Source: Labrus mixtus | Taxonomy: Eukaryota; Chordata; Actinopteri; Labriformes; Labridae | Assembly (NCBI RefSeq): GCF_963584025.1 | Contig: NC_083625.1 | Location: 7,435,192-7,499,191, forward strand | DNA length: 64,000 nt | Direction: 5' to 3' | Part shown: piece after piece, positions 1 to 11,104 of the stretch | Numbering within the stretch: the stretch's first letter is position 1 | Layout of the letters: every line of letters starts with the position of its first letter | Made by a program: the position numbers and the translations under genes | The notes under the pieces: model-generated | What the model was told of the DNA's origin: nothing | Databases searched by the model: none | Seen by the model: only the letters and a program-made list of their open reading frames with translations

Positions 1-659
1 TCATGATGAAACAGAAATGCTAGTTAGCTGACTCTTTCAACTAAACTGGCTGGAGTGGGAACACAAGGTTTTATTACAGAGGCCCTGATGAGACGTTGAC
101 CCCTCCTTGACCCTGGTTCTCTACCTAATAAGGCCCATGGGAGCTCATCCGTTCACTCTTCCCACATCTTTATATACACAGTACATCATTATGGTCATTG
201 ATTTATCTATTTCTCAGCCTTATATAAACATCATTTCTAGAATTTAGTGTGTTTTGTGTGCAGACTAGAGTGTAGCAACTGTCAGCCATGGCCATCCTCC
301 TAGTCCACCACAGCAGGCTCGTGTTTAGCCATTAGCCTTCTTGTTCAATGTGAGACAACAAAGTCTCTAGCCAAACATCCCATGATGGATCGGATCTGTC
401 ACCTGTCATATGGACGATTTCAGGACAGACAGAGATGCTGACAGCCAAAACACTGAAATTAAACAGCAGAGCAAGTACAAAGGGTGGAACGCAAGACGTA
501 GTATTCGCTTTTTTTCTCCAACACAATCAATACCAAAATGAGAGATTTGATGATAATGTTTTTTAGCACTGTTATCACCAGGGATTTCACCAGGGGACTA
601 ATCTTCCAGCTTACGGAAATTCAAATTCAGACTAATTGACTAATCTAGAGGTAAGAGGA
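1..659. other. No gene seen (left flank)
   Basis: AT-rich unique-looking sequence with short open frames only and no recognisable protein similarity. A block near 577-592 with a GGGATT core and a downstream GACTAATC could be the eroded left end of the hAT relic that follows, but this is weak. Confidence 0.4.
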
Positions 660-2041
660 TACTCAGAAAATAGTCAAAATAGAGCACAATTCATTTTAAT
701 TGTTTGCTGGTGATGGTGTAATTTGGTTTGCCAAGTGTGGCTTACATTAGCAGTGCTTGCAACCTTCAGTCTTTGCAAATGAACGTCCACATGCCTGCAC
801 GAAATATCACATTGCCTCGGTCGATATGCCAGTTCAACCTGACACAGCCATAAAACATTTTTATCAACATTTTCATGTTCAAAATTGAAGTCGACAGTCA
901 TGTGATAATAGTCGAGTCGATGTCGACTAGTTGCTGATGAAGTTATCAATGAAACAGTGTGAGAAGGGAATGCTTTACAGCCACCAAAAATGTTTATTTG
1001 CAAAATGTGATGCATATGCTGCTGAACGCAGACAGGTAACACATAAAGAAACAGCAGGTTGCAACAACTGCAATAAAGTATGCAACAATAACACGTGCTA
1101 CAACTCCCATATCGGTGACTGCAAAAAAACAAAAAGTCACACGTGGGAAAGAAAAAAACTCAGGTATACATAGCATATTTGCCTACTAACTGTCAAGTCC
1201 TGCTCAGACACAGTTTTATATTTTCGATCCTGGTTTGCGTCTAAGACAAGAAGGCATTAATGTGAGCTAGATGAAGGCTTTCCAGCTGTCTCGTGACGGT
1301 ATTCCCCCAGTAAGAGAAAAAATCTTCTCGCTTGGGGTGCTGATGGGGACAACCAAATAACTACAGCCGCTGGACCATGACAACAGTGGAATTCAGTTGG
1401 ACCGCACAGTCAGTGTGGAGTTTTGGGCTCTTATGCCCAGCTGTTTCTGCCGTTTCTTGAGGGCGCAAGTCGCCACTGCTGAGTGTTTAAATTGGCTGAC
1501 AACTCCTTTTGCTTCATCAATACCCTTTACCACATCAGCCTTTACTACATCAGGTAAGACTTGTAAGAGCTGCAGAGTGTGCCGGTGCATCCCAGATCTT
1601 TGGGAAACATGTCACAAAGTTCCATCGCTAAGGTCATGTTACCAGGGTGCCCCATTCTTTTCATCATCTCAGAAAGACGATCAGCAATGTTTGCAGCGGT
1701 GTGTCTCTCTGGCAACATAGATGTACACAACACTCTGGCTTATAGCTTCCATTCATCAGTAATGTAGTGAGCAGTTACGGTACTGTTAGCTCCATGATGG
1801 AGGTCCATAGGTCCGTTGACAGCGAAAAATGTGGATTTTGTTTTCCTTCATGATTTCACGCAGGCTGTTGCAGTGTTGTTTAACCCAAGATACTGCCTGT
1901 CTAGCTACAGCTATAGACCGGCTAGTGGTTGGTTGCTGCGTTGCAGTTTGAGCGTGACATTTGACAGACTGGGCCAAAATATATAACTAACAGGTGCGAC
2001 GACGTTTAACTGTTTAGTTGACTCAATACTCACATCCCTAG
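660..2041 (-). mobile_element. Decayed hAT-superfamily DNA transposon (transposase relic)
   Basis: Read on the minus strand, broken frames carry hAT transposase landmarks in the expected order. At about 1733-1640 there is a segment with HTAANIADRLSEM, the region usually reading HTAENIA in hAT proteins. At about 1590-1400 there is a VVSQFKHSAVATCALKKRQ segment, the FKHS...L...Q region before the catalytic domain's end. At about 1375-1290 there is ISTPSEKIFSLTGGI, matching the C-terminal dimerisation motif (TSAPSERVFS.AG). Stops and frameshifts separate these pieces, and a large part of the transposase core and N-terminus is missing, so it cannot be functional. The right terminus is probably CACATCCCTAGT near 2034-2045; its reverse complement gives a TAGGGATGTGAG end. 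The left boundary is uncertain. The superfamily assignment is an inference from motif order; the exact family is not recognised. Confidence 0.7.
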
Positions 2042-2079
2042 TTACCACTAGAGAAGCCAAATGATGTTTGGCATTGACT

Positions 2080-2561
2080 AGGGATGCAAAAAAGTATCTG
2101 TTTTTAACAGCCATCGGCCCATAAGCAACTAATGTGGTATGCACCGATAACAGTAGCAATTGTTGTGTCGCATCAGTTTAATGCTGCAAGTCATTAAAAC
2201 TTACTTCTGATTCAGAGAGGATGATTTTATATTGGAAAATATTTATACTGGCAGAAGAAGTCACCTGTTGGACAAACTCTGATTTGTTTTTATGGACAAA
2301 CATGAAAGAAAATGTTGGCAGTGTGGAAGTCTTAGACCGTCATTGGGAAAGATCAGAGACATGCAGATTGTGTTCCAGTAACATTTCAAGAGGAGGGAGT
2401 TGTGACAATTCAAAAGCAACAAATCTCATTGCTCAAGCAGATATAAGAATAACAGGAGTAATGAAATAACCTCGCTATTAAAATTGACTATCCACTAAAT
2501 TGTTATTTTAAACATTGGTGTTGGTATTAGCCCTGATTTTTTTTACAATCGTTGCATCTCT
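2080..2561 (+). mobile_element. Non-autonomous hAT-like element, copy A
   Basis: The interval begins AGGGATGCAA (2080-2089) and ends TTGCATCTCT (2552-2561), whose reverse complement matches the start at 9 of 10 positions, giving short terminal inverted repeats. The interior is clearly related to 31,226-31,590: shared blocks include the part around the 82-codon frame at 2221-2469 (TTATATTGG / TTTTATTGG, then a GTTGGACAAA block) and the end (TTAGCCCTGATTTT / CGGCCCTGATTTT). There is no transposase. It sits about 40 bp from the right end of the neighbouring hAT relic. The open frame in it is short and the two copies do not share a long intact frame, so I do not call it a gene. Confidence 0.6.
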
Positions 2562-4150
2562 TGTGTTTACAAAGTGCATATGTAAAACCCTTTTCCCCAT
2601 TAGTAAACCAATAAAATGATGTAACAGCAGCACCAAACCAATCCCCAATGAAAGCCTTCTTGTTAAGCAGGGTGAATTAGGCTCAAAGAAAATGTAGGGT
2701 CTTTTTTATTTCACCGATTTAAAGATACATAAAGACACTAAGAAGCCAAACCTGACTGAATGTGTGACCTCACACTTTATATTCAAAAATATCCACCTCT
2801 AATATCTAAGCTTTAAAGGGAGCCATGAAACGAATTACTGACGCATTGATCAGCCTCTGTATGGATGAGACGGTAGAGTGGAGTGAAGCACAGGTTGTGT
2901 TTTGTGCTTCTGACAAAGTGCTTCAGAGCCTTCTTGCTGGCTAAGACTGCTGGTGGGGATGGAGAACTAGAGAGACTAAGGTGATTAAATGCAACACAAG
3001 GATATATGTCACATAAACTTTAGATATAGTGATTGTTGTCCTGAGTGGAGATCAATTTGAAACAGTTTGCATTTTAACTAATGTTAAATTCTAACAGCAT
3101 AACACTGTTCACAATTTCAGCTGCCTGCGTTTTGCACCTGCAGTAAAATTAGCACCATACAGCAAGCCTCTGCCTACTGCTTAATTAATCCTGACAAGTT
3201 TTTCTAAGATGTGAACTTGCTCTCAAGCAAGGCTGCAGTTCTGATATTCACACAGTGCAGGAGCCCCTTGCACTGGAGTAGGATGCACTGCAGTTTTTGT
3301 GCGAGTTCTGTCTGATCATGTAGGTGTGTGGCTTTCTTTCAGGAAAGCGGTTGGATGTGTGGGTGACTGGTGAAATATGCGCTTAAGGACGAAACAGAAG
3401 CGGTGGCGGATCACGCACACATGAAATATTTCTTTATGGGGAAAAAGGCAAGCCGTTGACTGGAAGAAAGAAAAAAAAATGTCTGTATTGAATTACATCT
3501 CTGCTATCCCCTCCATTCTGCTGTGTTTTTGATTGGATAATAGAGAGCCCCATTGCTGTGCAGTCATGGCATCAGACTTGCACCGGGGCAAGCCCTGCCT
3601 CTGTGCTCACTGTGCCCTGGGAGCAACTTGGCAGGATCAGTGTCTCTGTGGCTGCATACAAAGGCCTCATGGAAGCTTGTGCCCTTGAGCGAAGATCATA
3701 TTAGCTCTCTACTGGATCACTAATCCTTACACACAGCACATTGTAAGCATGTCACACACTCATTCGAACACACACCACACAGTATGTTGAATGAACACTT
3801 GTTTTTTTTATGAGAAGAATTGTAGACGAGCTGAGTGAGTTTCTGTTTGATTTTTTTCGAGCGAGGAGGTTAAGCTAAACTCCATTTTGGAGAATCTTAG
3901 GATTCTAGATGCAGAAGCCATAAGCTCCTCATGCTTACGTACACACACACACATAAATATTCATATTTATTGAACCATAAGAACATCTGGCAGCAAAAAA
4001 GAACTACAATTGTGAGTGCTAAAACCCATTCCAGGGAAGGAGATGTTCATGTTGCAGCATGAAGCCATACATGAAGCCAATAATGTGCACACAGAGCTGC
4101 TGACTTTGACTACATCTTGTCAAATGTATAATTTATAAGAAGAAGCACTA
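2562..4150. other. No gene seen
   Basis: Mixed-complexity sequence without recognisable coding potential or repeats, apart from a short (AC)n near 3942. The 3300-3730 part has balanced composition and looks less degenerate than its surroundings; it could be a conserved non-coding element, but only a cross-species alignment could tell. Confidence 0.35.
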
Positions 4151-4325
4151 ACTAGGGAAGCCTCGAAAGTGCTGAAGAGGAGGGCAGGAGGTAAGCTAGG
4201 GAGTAGAGTGCAGGAAAGAGGGGAGTAGGCAGAAGGGGGAAGGAAGGTAGAGTGAGATAAAGGGAAGAGGAGGTGAAGGAGAGGGATTAGAGAGGTGGGG
4301 GAGGCAGAGGGGACAAAAAAAATGT
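4151..4325. repeat. Purine-rich (GGA/GAA) low-complexity tract
   Basis: About 170 bp almost entirely A and G on the plus strand, interrupted by occasional T. Ser/Pro/Leu-rich open frames on the opposite strand are a by-product of this composition and are not genes. Confidence 0.8.
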
Positions 4326-6566
4326 GGAATTGGAAATGTGGGAGCAGAGAAGTGGAACGAGACTGACAATTGAGAAAAAAAGGAAAAGGAGGGTAAGACA
4401 AGAAAAGCCAAAGGAAGGTAAAAGAAGAAGTAGCAGAAATATACTGTATTTCCTCTCCATATGTATGTATGTGATTATTTTAGTGCAGTACTTTTCTATC
4501 AGACATCCTGATAGAAAGTAGGCTGCTTTTATAGCTTAGATTTCTTTTTAATGTGTGCACCATCTCTGTTCTCGCCTTCAAACATCAAACCATCCTCCTC
4601 TGACTCAGTGCCATACAGGGAGGGAGAGTCAAAGGTATTGTCAGGCTTGCAACCAAATATAAATCCTCTGACGTCTCTGCAAGCTGATATGCCCTAATAT
4701 TCTAGTTCCAGAGCGTTATGTAATGGCACTTCTGTATGATGCGCTTCGATCATATGTTGCAATTTTATTCTCTCTGGATTTTAGTGTAGGAAGGAGAGAG
4801 AATTACATAAGCTGTCGAATTCGACACTCGGGGAGGAAGAAAAGTCAATCCAATCCCTGATAGGAATTGAAACTTGGATTTTCTTTGAATTTGAATAACA
4901 TTTTAAGATGTTCAAGCTAACATCAAAGCTGATTCTAATCAAAGGGGGCATGATCTCTCTTATATATGAAGCATTTTCTAGGACGTGTGAGATCAAGGAA
5001 ATCTCATGCCAAATTTTGTGCATGCAAATATTTGGAATGAGATATAGGTCAAAAATATACGAGAATTTTGAATGACTTAGTCTTAATCAAACTGAAATCT
5101 CTCAAGGGCAAGGATAGCTACTATTCATTTATTGCTTACTTGTTTTTTTTTTTTATACAAAGGACTATTCATTTTCCTGTACGGAATCTCACATTTTTTT
5201 CTCTATTGCTTTCAGAAGATCTTAGTTTAATACATCGCACCGAAAACTCAAGGTTTAGGTGAATTTCCCACAAATACTCAACAGAGCGGCTCACAGGGGA
5301 TGCCTACTTACAATAAAAGACTGCTAGGAGAAGCCTATTTTGTATTGAACAGTATTGTTAGAGCTGCTATTCTTCAAAATAAAAGCACCATTGAGCTGAG
5401 TTGTGCGTAAGTTAAGCTCTGCATGCTGTATGGCAGTGTTAACACATATTTGTCACTCACTAGCCTACTGTGGCTTCACCCACTCAGTAAAAACTTTGCA
5501 CACAGACTTGAACGGGAAAGCAACATTGTTCACATAACCTGTTCTACAGTATGTGGGTGTCAGGGAACAGCTCACCCAGGGAGCTGCTCACCCATCATCT
5601 GCTACATGATGGCAAGCCACACTCCCCACCTGCAATGCAGCCAGCGTCCATTAAACTTTAATCACACTTTTAAAGGAATACACCAAGGTTTTTTGGTCAA
5701 TCCCCACCCACCATCAAGTTAAAATTTCATAGTGTTCGCTTGTGAATATCTAGTTTTATACTGTTATACTGTTGGTTATCAAAGGTTTTAGTAAGCACGG
5801 TTAGATGTGCTTGTAGATGCAGCATTGAGAATGCATCCAAATATGTAATTGGTTGATCAAAGAGCTGCTTTTTGTATTCCTTTAACACACTTAGCGTCTT
5901 AACTTTCGCTTTTTATAAACTCACCATCTGCCACACAATCTCTTGGCGATACACTGCCTGTCTTTGCCAGCTTTACTGTAAATCTTTTCTCACTCTGATT
6001 TCTATGAAGGAAGTAGGTTTGGTAAAATATGCACTCTTACAAACTGTGGTCTTTCACTTCTTGTGATTCATTTTTCCTAGCTTACACAGTGAGTCACTCA
6101 AGGAAAATGAGATGCATTAGAGACTGATGTTTCAGGGTTGCATAGAAAATACCTTGACATTTTCGTCATAATTTTTAGTTTTTCATACAATTACATTTTT
6201 ACCTTCAGCTTGTTGGAACTAGGCTTTTATGACCTGCAGACACTTAACTCATTAGAGGAAGATGTGGAATAACTTTGTTGCTTTCTATCTTTAAAACAAA
6301 AATATATGAATTATTCTTTAACGTAAACCCCCACTGTGTAAAATCCTGTCTCCCCGTTCATCTGACTGCACCTTCCTATCTATGTTTAACTGACAAATAA
6401 TCTCTGTTGCCAAGGAAACTGAGAGGTTGATAAGCAAATGAATGTAATGTGCCACAGTTAAGCGCAAATTTATGTAATACGTCTGGAAGGGCCAGCTGCA
6501 CTCACTTCTGTTCTACACAAGTTAAAATTTCAAACGATCCCCACCTTCCCACAGCTGTACAAGTAG

Positions 6567-6568
<2 letters not shown>
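4326..6568. other. No gene seen
   Basis: AT-rich sequence with short T runs (for example 5142-5153). Open frames of 60-99 codons here have no recognisable domains and unremarkable composition. Confidence 0.35.

Positions 6569-6624
<56 letters not shown>
6569..6624 (+). repeat. (GT)28 microsatellite
   Basis: An uninterrupted GT run of 56 bases. The Val/Cys-alternating peptide frame over it is an artefact. Confidence 0.95.
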
Positions 6625-6628
<4 letters not shown>

Positions 6629-7555
6629 TAGTGTTTCCCACTTTTTCTCATCACTTCCTGCCTGAAACTGCATTCAGGTGCAGCTGCTTCAATGTATTGT
6701 TCATCTGATTTTGAATGTGTGCGTTCAGTTGGATTTTAAAGGGGCTTGAATTGAGATCGAAGCCATCTGAATAAACAGAGTCTGACCCCGGAGTGTCACA
6801 GTGCATAAAAGCTCTTTCATTTTTCGTTTTATCAGCCAATTTCACCACCAGCACTTCCTCTATGAAGCCTGAGCAGTTCGCTGTGCAGTGACGCTGAGCA
6901 CATGTGTGTATGATATAACACATCGCTCACATCCTGTTTCTGAGAGGCAGACGCGTTTAGAAGCACAGCGGGCAGCTTGAACGTGTGTGTTCGAGGTTGA
7001 GATATAGCAACTGACAATATAAGGGTATATTAGCATGCAGGATGCCCTCCCATGCTCTCTCCCCTTAGCAAATTCTGCAGCCCCGGAATGACACAAAGAA
7101 CCGCACACACAAGCAACCAGAGCGCAGGTTCTTTCCCTGCTTTTTTACTACATCCACGCAGGTCAGCCGGCCGCCGGTTTATACACTCACAAGAAATGAC
7201 ACAGAGTAGGAGATGCAGAGAGAGTGGGAGAGAGGGTCATTTAGAGAGGGGGATATCAAAAAGGATTCTGTCCACACACACCACTCAGGTAGCCAAACGC
7301 AGCCCCAGGATTTTCTGACATGTCCACGAAAAATATTATAAAAAATGAAACATGTAGAAGAAGAATTCACGTGTATTCTCTTAAAGTAAGGGATGACATG
7401 AAGACAAGCGTTTGTTTTATTTTCTCACATACAGTTGTGATCCCTCACACTCGCTCTCACACACACAAGCTAAAGTAAGGAACATCAGATAGGCTTACCT
7501 TTGTAGTCACAATGCAGAGGCAGTCCATGGTACTTATAGAACAAAAATTTTGGGG
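6625..7555. other. No gene seen; moderately CpG-containing stretch
   Basis: Several overlapping open frames of 60-90 codons occur on both strands between 6650 and 7370, but none has a recognisable motif or splice context. The part around 7050-7200 includes a CpG-bearing palindrome-like GCCGGCCGCCGG. Function is unknown. Confidence 0.3.
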
Positions 7556-7564
7556 TATATCTCA

Positions 7565-8155
7565 ACCCCCCCAACCCCCCACAACAGAGGGCTGAGACCC
7601 CACACCCCTCTCCCCAGCCTGCCCCACTCCTGCACTCTCACTCTCGTCCTGCCTTTCCCCCCTTTTCCTCTCCTTCCGTGAATCTGTTCTTTGACTAACT
7701 GAACCAGCGAGGGAAAGAGAGGATGGAGGGAGGGGGAAACATGAAAAGGGAGGGGGAGGGCCACAGGGAAATAGAGAGAGTGAGCAAAGAAAGAGAAGAT
7801 GGGAGAGAGAGGGTGGTCTTGGAATTTTAGTATGAGGGAGAGAAAGAAGGTATATCCGGTTTTTCTTTTTTGCCAAGGCGAGAGAAAAACAGCAGGAAAA
7901 AAAGAAAGAAAAGATGGGGTGAATATGAAAAGAGATGAAGGATGGAGATGGAAAGCAGAGGTGGTGGGGATTAAAAAAAGAGGGGGAAGGGAGGTTCACA
8001 GTGTGGAAAGAAAAAGGGAAAAAGAGAAACAGAGAATAAGACAGCGAAACAGCAAGAGGATGGAGAGGAAGAACTGAGGGAGGGGACAGTGGAGGAGAGA
8101 GAGAAGGATAGGGAGAGTGGGTGAGTGTGTGCGTGTGTGTATGTGTGTAGAGACA
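7565..8155. repeat. Pyrimidine tract switching to purine tract (C/T-rich then G/A-rich)
   Basis: From 7565 to about 7680 the plus strand is C/T-rich, with C runs. From about 7710 to 8155 it is A/G-rich (GGGAGG, GAAAGAGA and similar). The two arms are partly complementary around a core of roughly 30-40 bp. Pro/Ser-rich and Lys/Glu/Arg-rich open frames of up to 145 codons across this interval follow from base composition and are not supported as genes. A short (GT)9 follows at about 8498-8515. Confidence 0.8.
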
Positions 8156-10149
8156 GAAGGAATTAGACCGAAAGAGAATGTGTTGAGGAGGAGAGTGTGA
8201 ATTACATATGCATCATAGAAACAGAAAACACGAAGCGAGTGTGACTTAACGATGACCAAATCGGGAGAGGAAGAAAAGAAATGGAGGTTTGCATTAAATG
8301 GGTGAAATGATGGGACTGAACATGCATGAAGGTTTTTTTTTTTCTGCTTGTTGTTGCACTCTGCAGCTGTTGCCTTAGCAATGGTGCAGTTGTTGCCATG
8401 GCAATAGGGAGGCTTGTTGTTGTCATATGGTCAGCATTGTAGTACTGAGGACAGAGTCAGGAGGTCATTGGATTAATACAACTCTGCATCAAAAAGAGTG
8501 TGTGTGTGTGTGTGGGACGATTTCATTGACTAATTCAGGACTGAACCATGAAGGACAGTCATGATTAAGAAATTAATCAAGCTGAAATTATTCGGTAGAC
8601 TAGATATCATGACATATCTGCGTTATTCTGCATGATTAAACATTACATTTTATTCTTAATTAAAATACATTTCTAACATTATGATGTCTTTTTTTAGGTA
8701 CGCTTTGTCTTCATGTAAACCATTTTGTTAACTTAAAATAAAATGGTGTAAAAATATAATCACTCCTCTCCGTTGTATACTCTGCCTTTAAGACAGTGGA
8801 CTGTACCACTCGGGGTTGTGTAAAGGGGGAACGTGTGCCTCACTGTCTTTGCATCTTCAGATCTATAATAGTAAAAAAAAATCCACCCCTCACCCTGCTT
8901 TCCAGCTCCCCACAATGCCGGAGTAATGGTGCAGCAATAAAGCAATTCTAAATGATGAACACACATTTATCCCCTGGGGTGAGGAGTATAGAGGCTTTGA
9001 TAGAAATGTACAGTGCAATGCAGCAAAGACATACACACACTTAAGATCCGCGGATTGCCACATCCTACAGATGGCTAAAAATACACAGGCAGTCATGCGT
9101 TCACAAATCTGTAATTACATAAAAAGAGAGGCTACCTTAATTACTCCGTTTCCCCTCAATTACATACCTGTTAGTGTACACTCAGTCTTTCCTGTATCTG
9201 ATCATCATCCTATGACTCACAGAGCTGGTTAACTATAAAGTGAACTTGTTAAAGGCTGGACTTACTTTAATGTGACAGCAGAGATTCCAGCAAAGAAAGT
9301 TTAAGAAATATTTATCTGTCATCATGTAACATTTAATAACTCCCACTAGCTCTAAAAGCCTTCTTACAACTCCATGTATAATACATCTAAAGACTAAAGG
9401 ACTGTAAGAACATTTTCGTTTTACCTGCTTGATTTCCATGTATAATAATGTAATAATAACAATATAATAATTGGTGGAAAATAAAGGTTGGACCTTTCAA
9501 AAGTCATTAAAGATGCAAGTCATCCATGAAAAATTACAATCTTTCTTTCCCTTAATATATGTTTAGGAGGAATAAGGTCTCTTTTTTTTTCAAGTTCACT
9601 GGCCCCTCCATGACTTGATTTCCATGGAAGTGATAATGAAAAATCCTTCTCATCCAAAGGTGATAGTTAATTAAGAAATAAGGGCTTGTCTTCCAAAATT
9701 AGTGCTTTTAGTAGAAATGTGTGTGTTCTTCAACAGTGCTATGTTTCCTTGCTGCAGTGGAGCGAGAGTAACAAAACCATCGAACTTCATACTAAAAAGA
9801 AAAGAATGAAAATAATCTGATTGTTTTAACTACTACTACTACTACTAAAGCTTCATATTAATCTGGTATTGTTGTCCTGACTCATGTGACACAATCACTG
9901 AATCACTGGTGCAAAATATCAGTTTATGGCGCTCTAAAATGATTTTTGACGGCCAAATTGACTCACTGCGCCACCGCTTCATGACTCATGTGGAGCTTTT
10001 GGAATACATGAGGATATTGTGACCAAGAGATAATTGGCCAAAGTAGAAGTTAATAGTAGGATCATGGGAGAAGAAGATGCCAGCAGTGGAAAAAAAAGTC
10101 AAAGGCTGAAGTGTAGTAAGTGGTGAAACTGAAACCAAATAGCAGTGAC
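8156..10149. other. No gene seen
   Basis: Unique AT-rich sequence with a short (ACT)n run at about 9830-9847. No recognisable coding or RNA gene. Confidence 0.35.
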
Positions 10150-11104
10150 CAGTCCTCTCTCTCAGGGAGATCTTTTAGAGTGTCTTTAGAAGGGAGAAGT
10201 GTCCAAAGCACACATACAGACAGGGGTGGCTCAAGGGTCAGTGCTCGGTGCCCTTCTCTTCTCCATCACTCTCATACCACTACCATACCCAGCTCTTACT
10301 TTCATTCCCAGATCACAGTCTCTGCAAGAATTTCGTCATGCCTTACTGATATCTCTAAATGGTTGAATGAACGGCTCTCAATGACTGAGCACCTTGTCAT
10401 CCCAGCCAGTCCCTCTATGCAGCCACAGATCAGTATCAAGCGTGGTACAAACAAAGGCATCCCCACACAGTCTGCCCAGAACCTAGGTGTCATGATTGAT
10501 GATCTGCTAACATTCCAGTGGCCCTCAATCGCCAACATCTAAAAGATCAGACCTTACCCTATAGAGCACAGCTCCTGGTACAGGCTCTTGTGATATCACG
10601 CATTGACGCATTGCAACTCCTTACTGGCAGGTCCTGCATGCAGTATCAGACCCCTGCAGATGATCCAAAATGAAGCAGCAAGACTGGTCTTCAAACTGGC
10701 TCCCAGTTACTGCTCGCATCAAATTAGAAAACCCTGCTGCTCGCTTACAAAACAGCGACAAAAACTGCTTCGCCATAATAAAACTTTCATCCAGGTCTAC
10801 ACTCCCTCCGGCCCACTACGCTCTGCCAATGAATGCCGTCTGATCCAACCTTCACATCAGGGCCCAAAGTATCTAGCTAGACTCTTGTCGCCCCTGTTGG
10901 TGGAACGAACTTCCAAGCTCTGTTCGAAGAGTCCCTTTGCACCTTTAAAAAATAACCCTGTGCATTAAGCACCTGTGTCCAATCTGACATAAAGCTGTTT
11001 GCACTTACTGACATTGTGTCCTCCTCTTTGGATCTTTGCTTGTATTCTACTTAGTCTCTGATGTTCGTCGCTTTGAATAAAAGTATCTTCTAAATGAATT
11101 GTAT
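10150..11104 (+). mobile_element. L2-like LINE 3' fragment (dead reverse transcriptase)
   Basis: Broken plus-strand frames read as the C-terminal half of an L2-clade non-LTR retrotransposon reverse transcriptase. Near 10,240-10,270 there is SVLGALLFSI, the usual GSVLGPLLFSI block. Then comes YHYHTQLLLSFP at 10,275, in place of the catalytic YADDTQ, followed by NLGVMIDDLLTF (about 10,480-10,520), ALVISRID (about 10,580-10,610) and LQMIQNEAARLVFKLAP (10,640-10,700). The end, GCTTTGAATAAAAGTATCTT followed by CTAAATGAAT (about 11,070-11,100), closely resembles the conserved L2/Maui tail (CTTTGGATAAAAGCGTCTGCTAAATGA). Frameshifts, stops and loss of the catalytic Asp pair make it non-functional. 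It is 5'-truncated, as is usual for LINE insertions. Confidence 0.85.

Noticed and set aside
674..1173. Open frames of 152 (-) and 80 (+) residues
   Set aside because: They lie within the decayed hAT element and show no intact domain; the plus-strand Cys pattern looks finger-like but lacks correct spacing.
7562..8077. Ser/Pro/Phe-rich 145-residue and Lys/Glu/Arg-rich 92-residue frames
   Set aside because: Composition-driven frames over the CT- and GA-rich tracts; no domain, splice or start context.
10120..10968. Possible genes of 140 and 121 residues
   Set aside because: They overlap and mis-frame the L2-like LINE relic; the true reading frame is broken.
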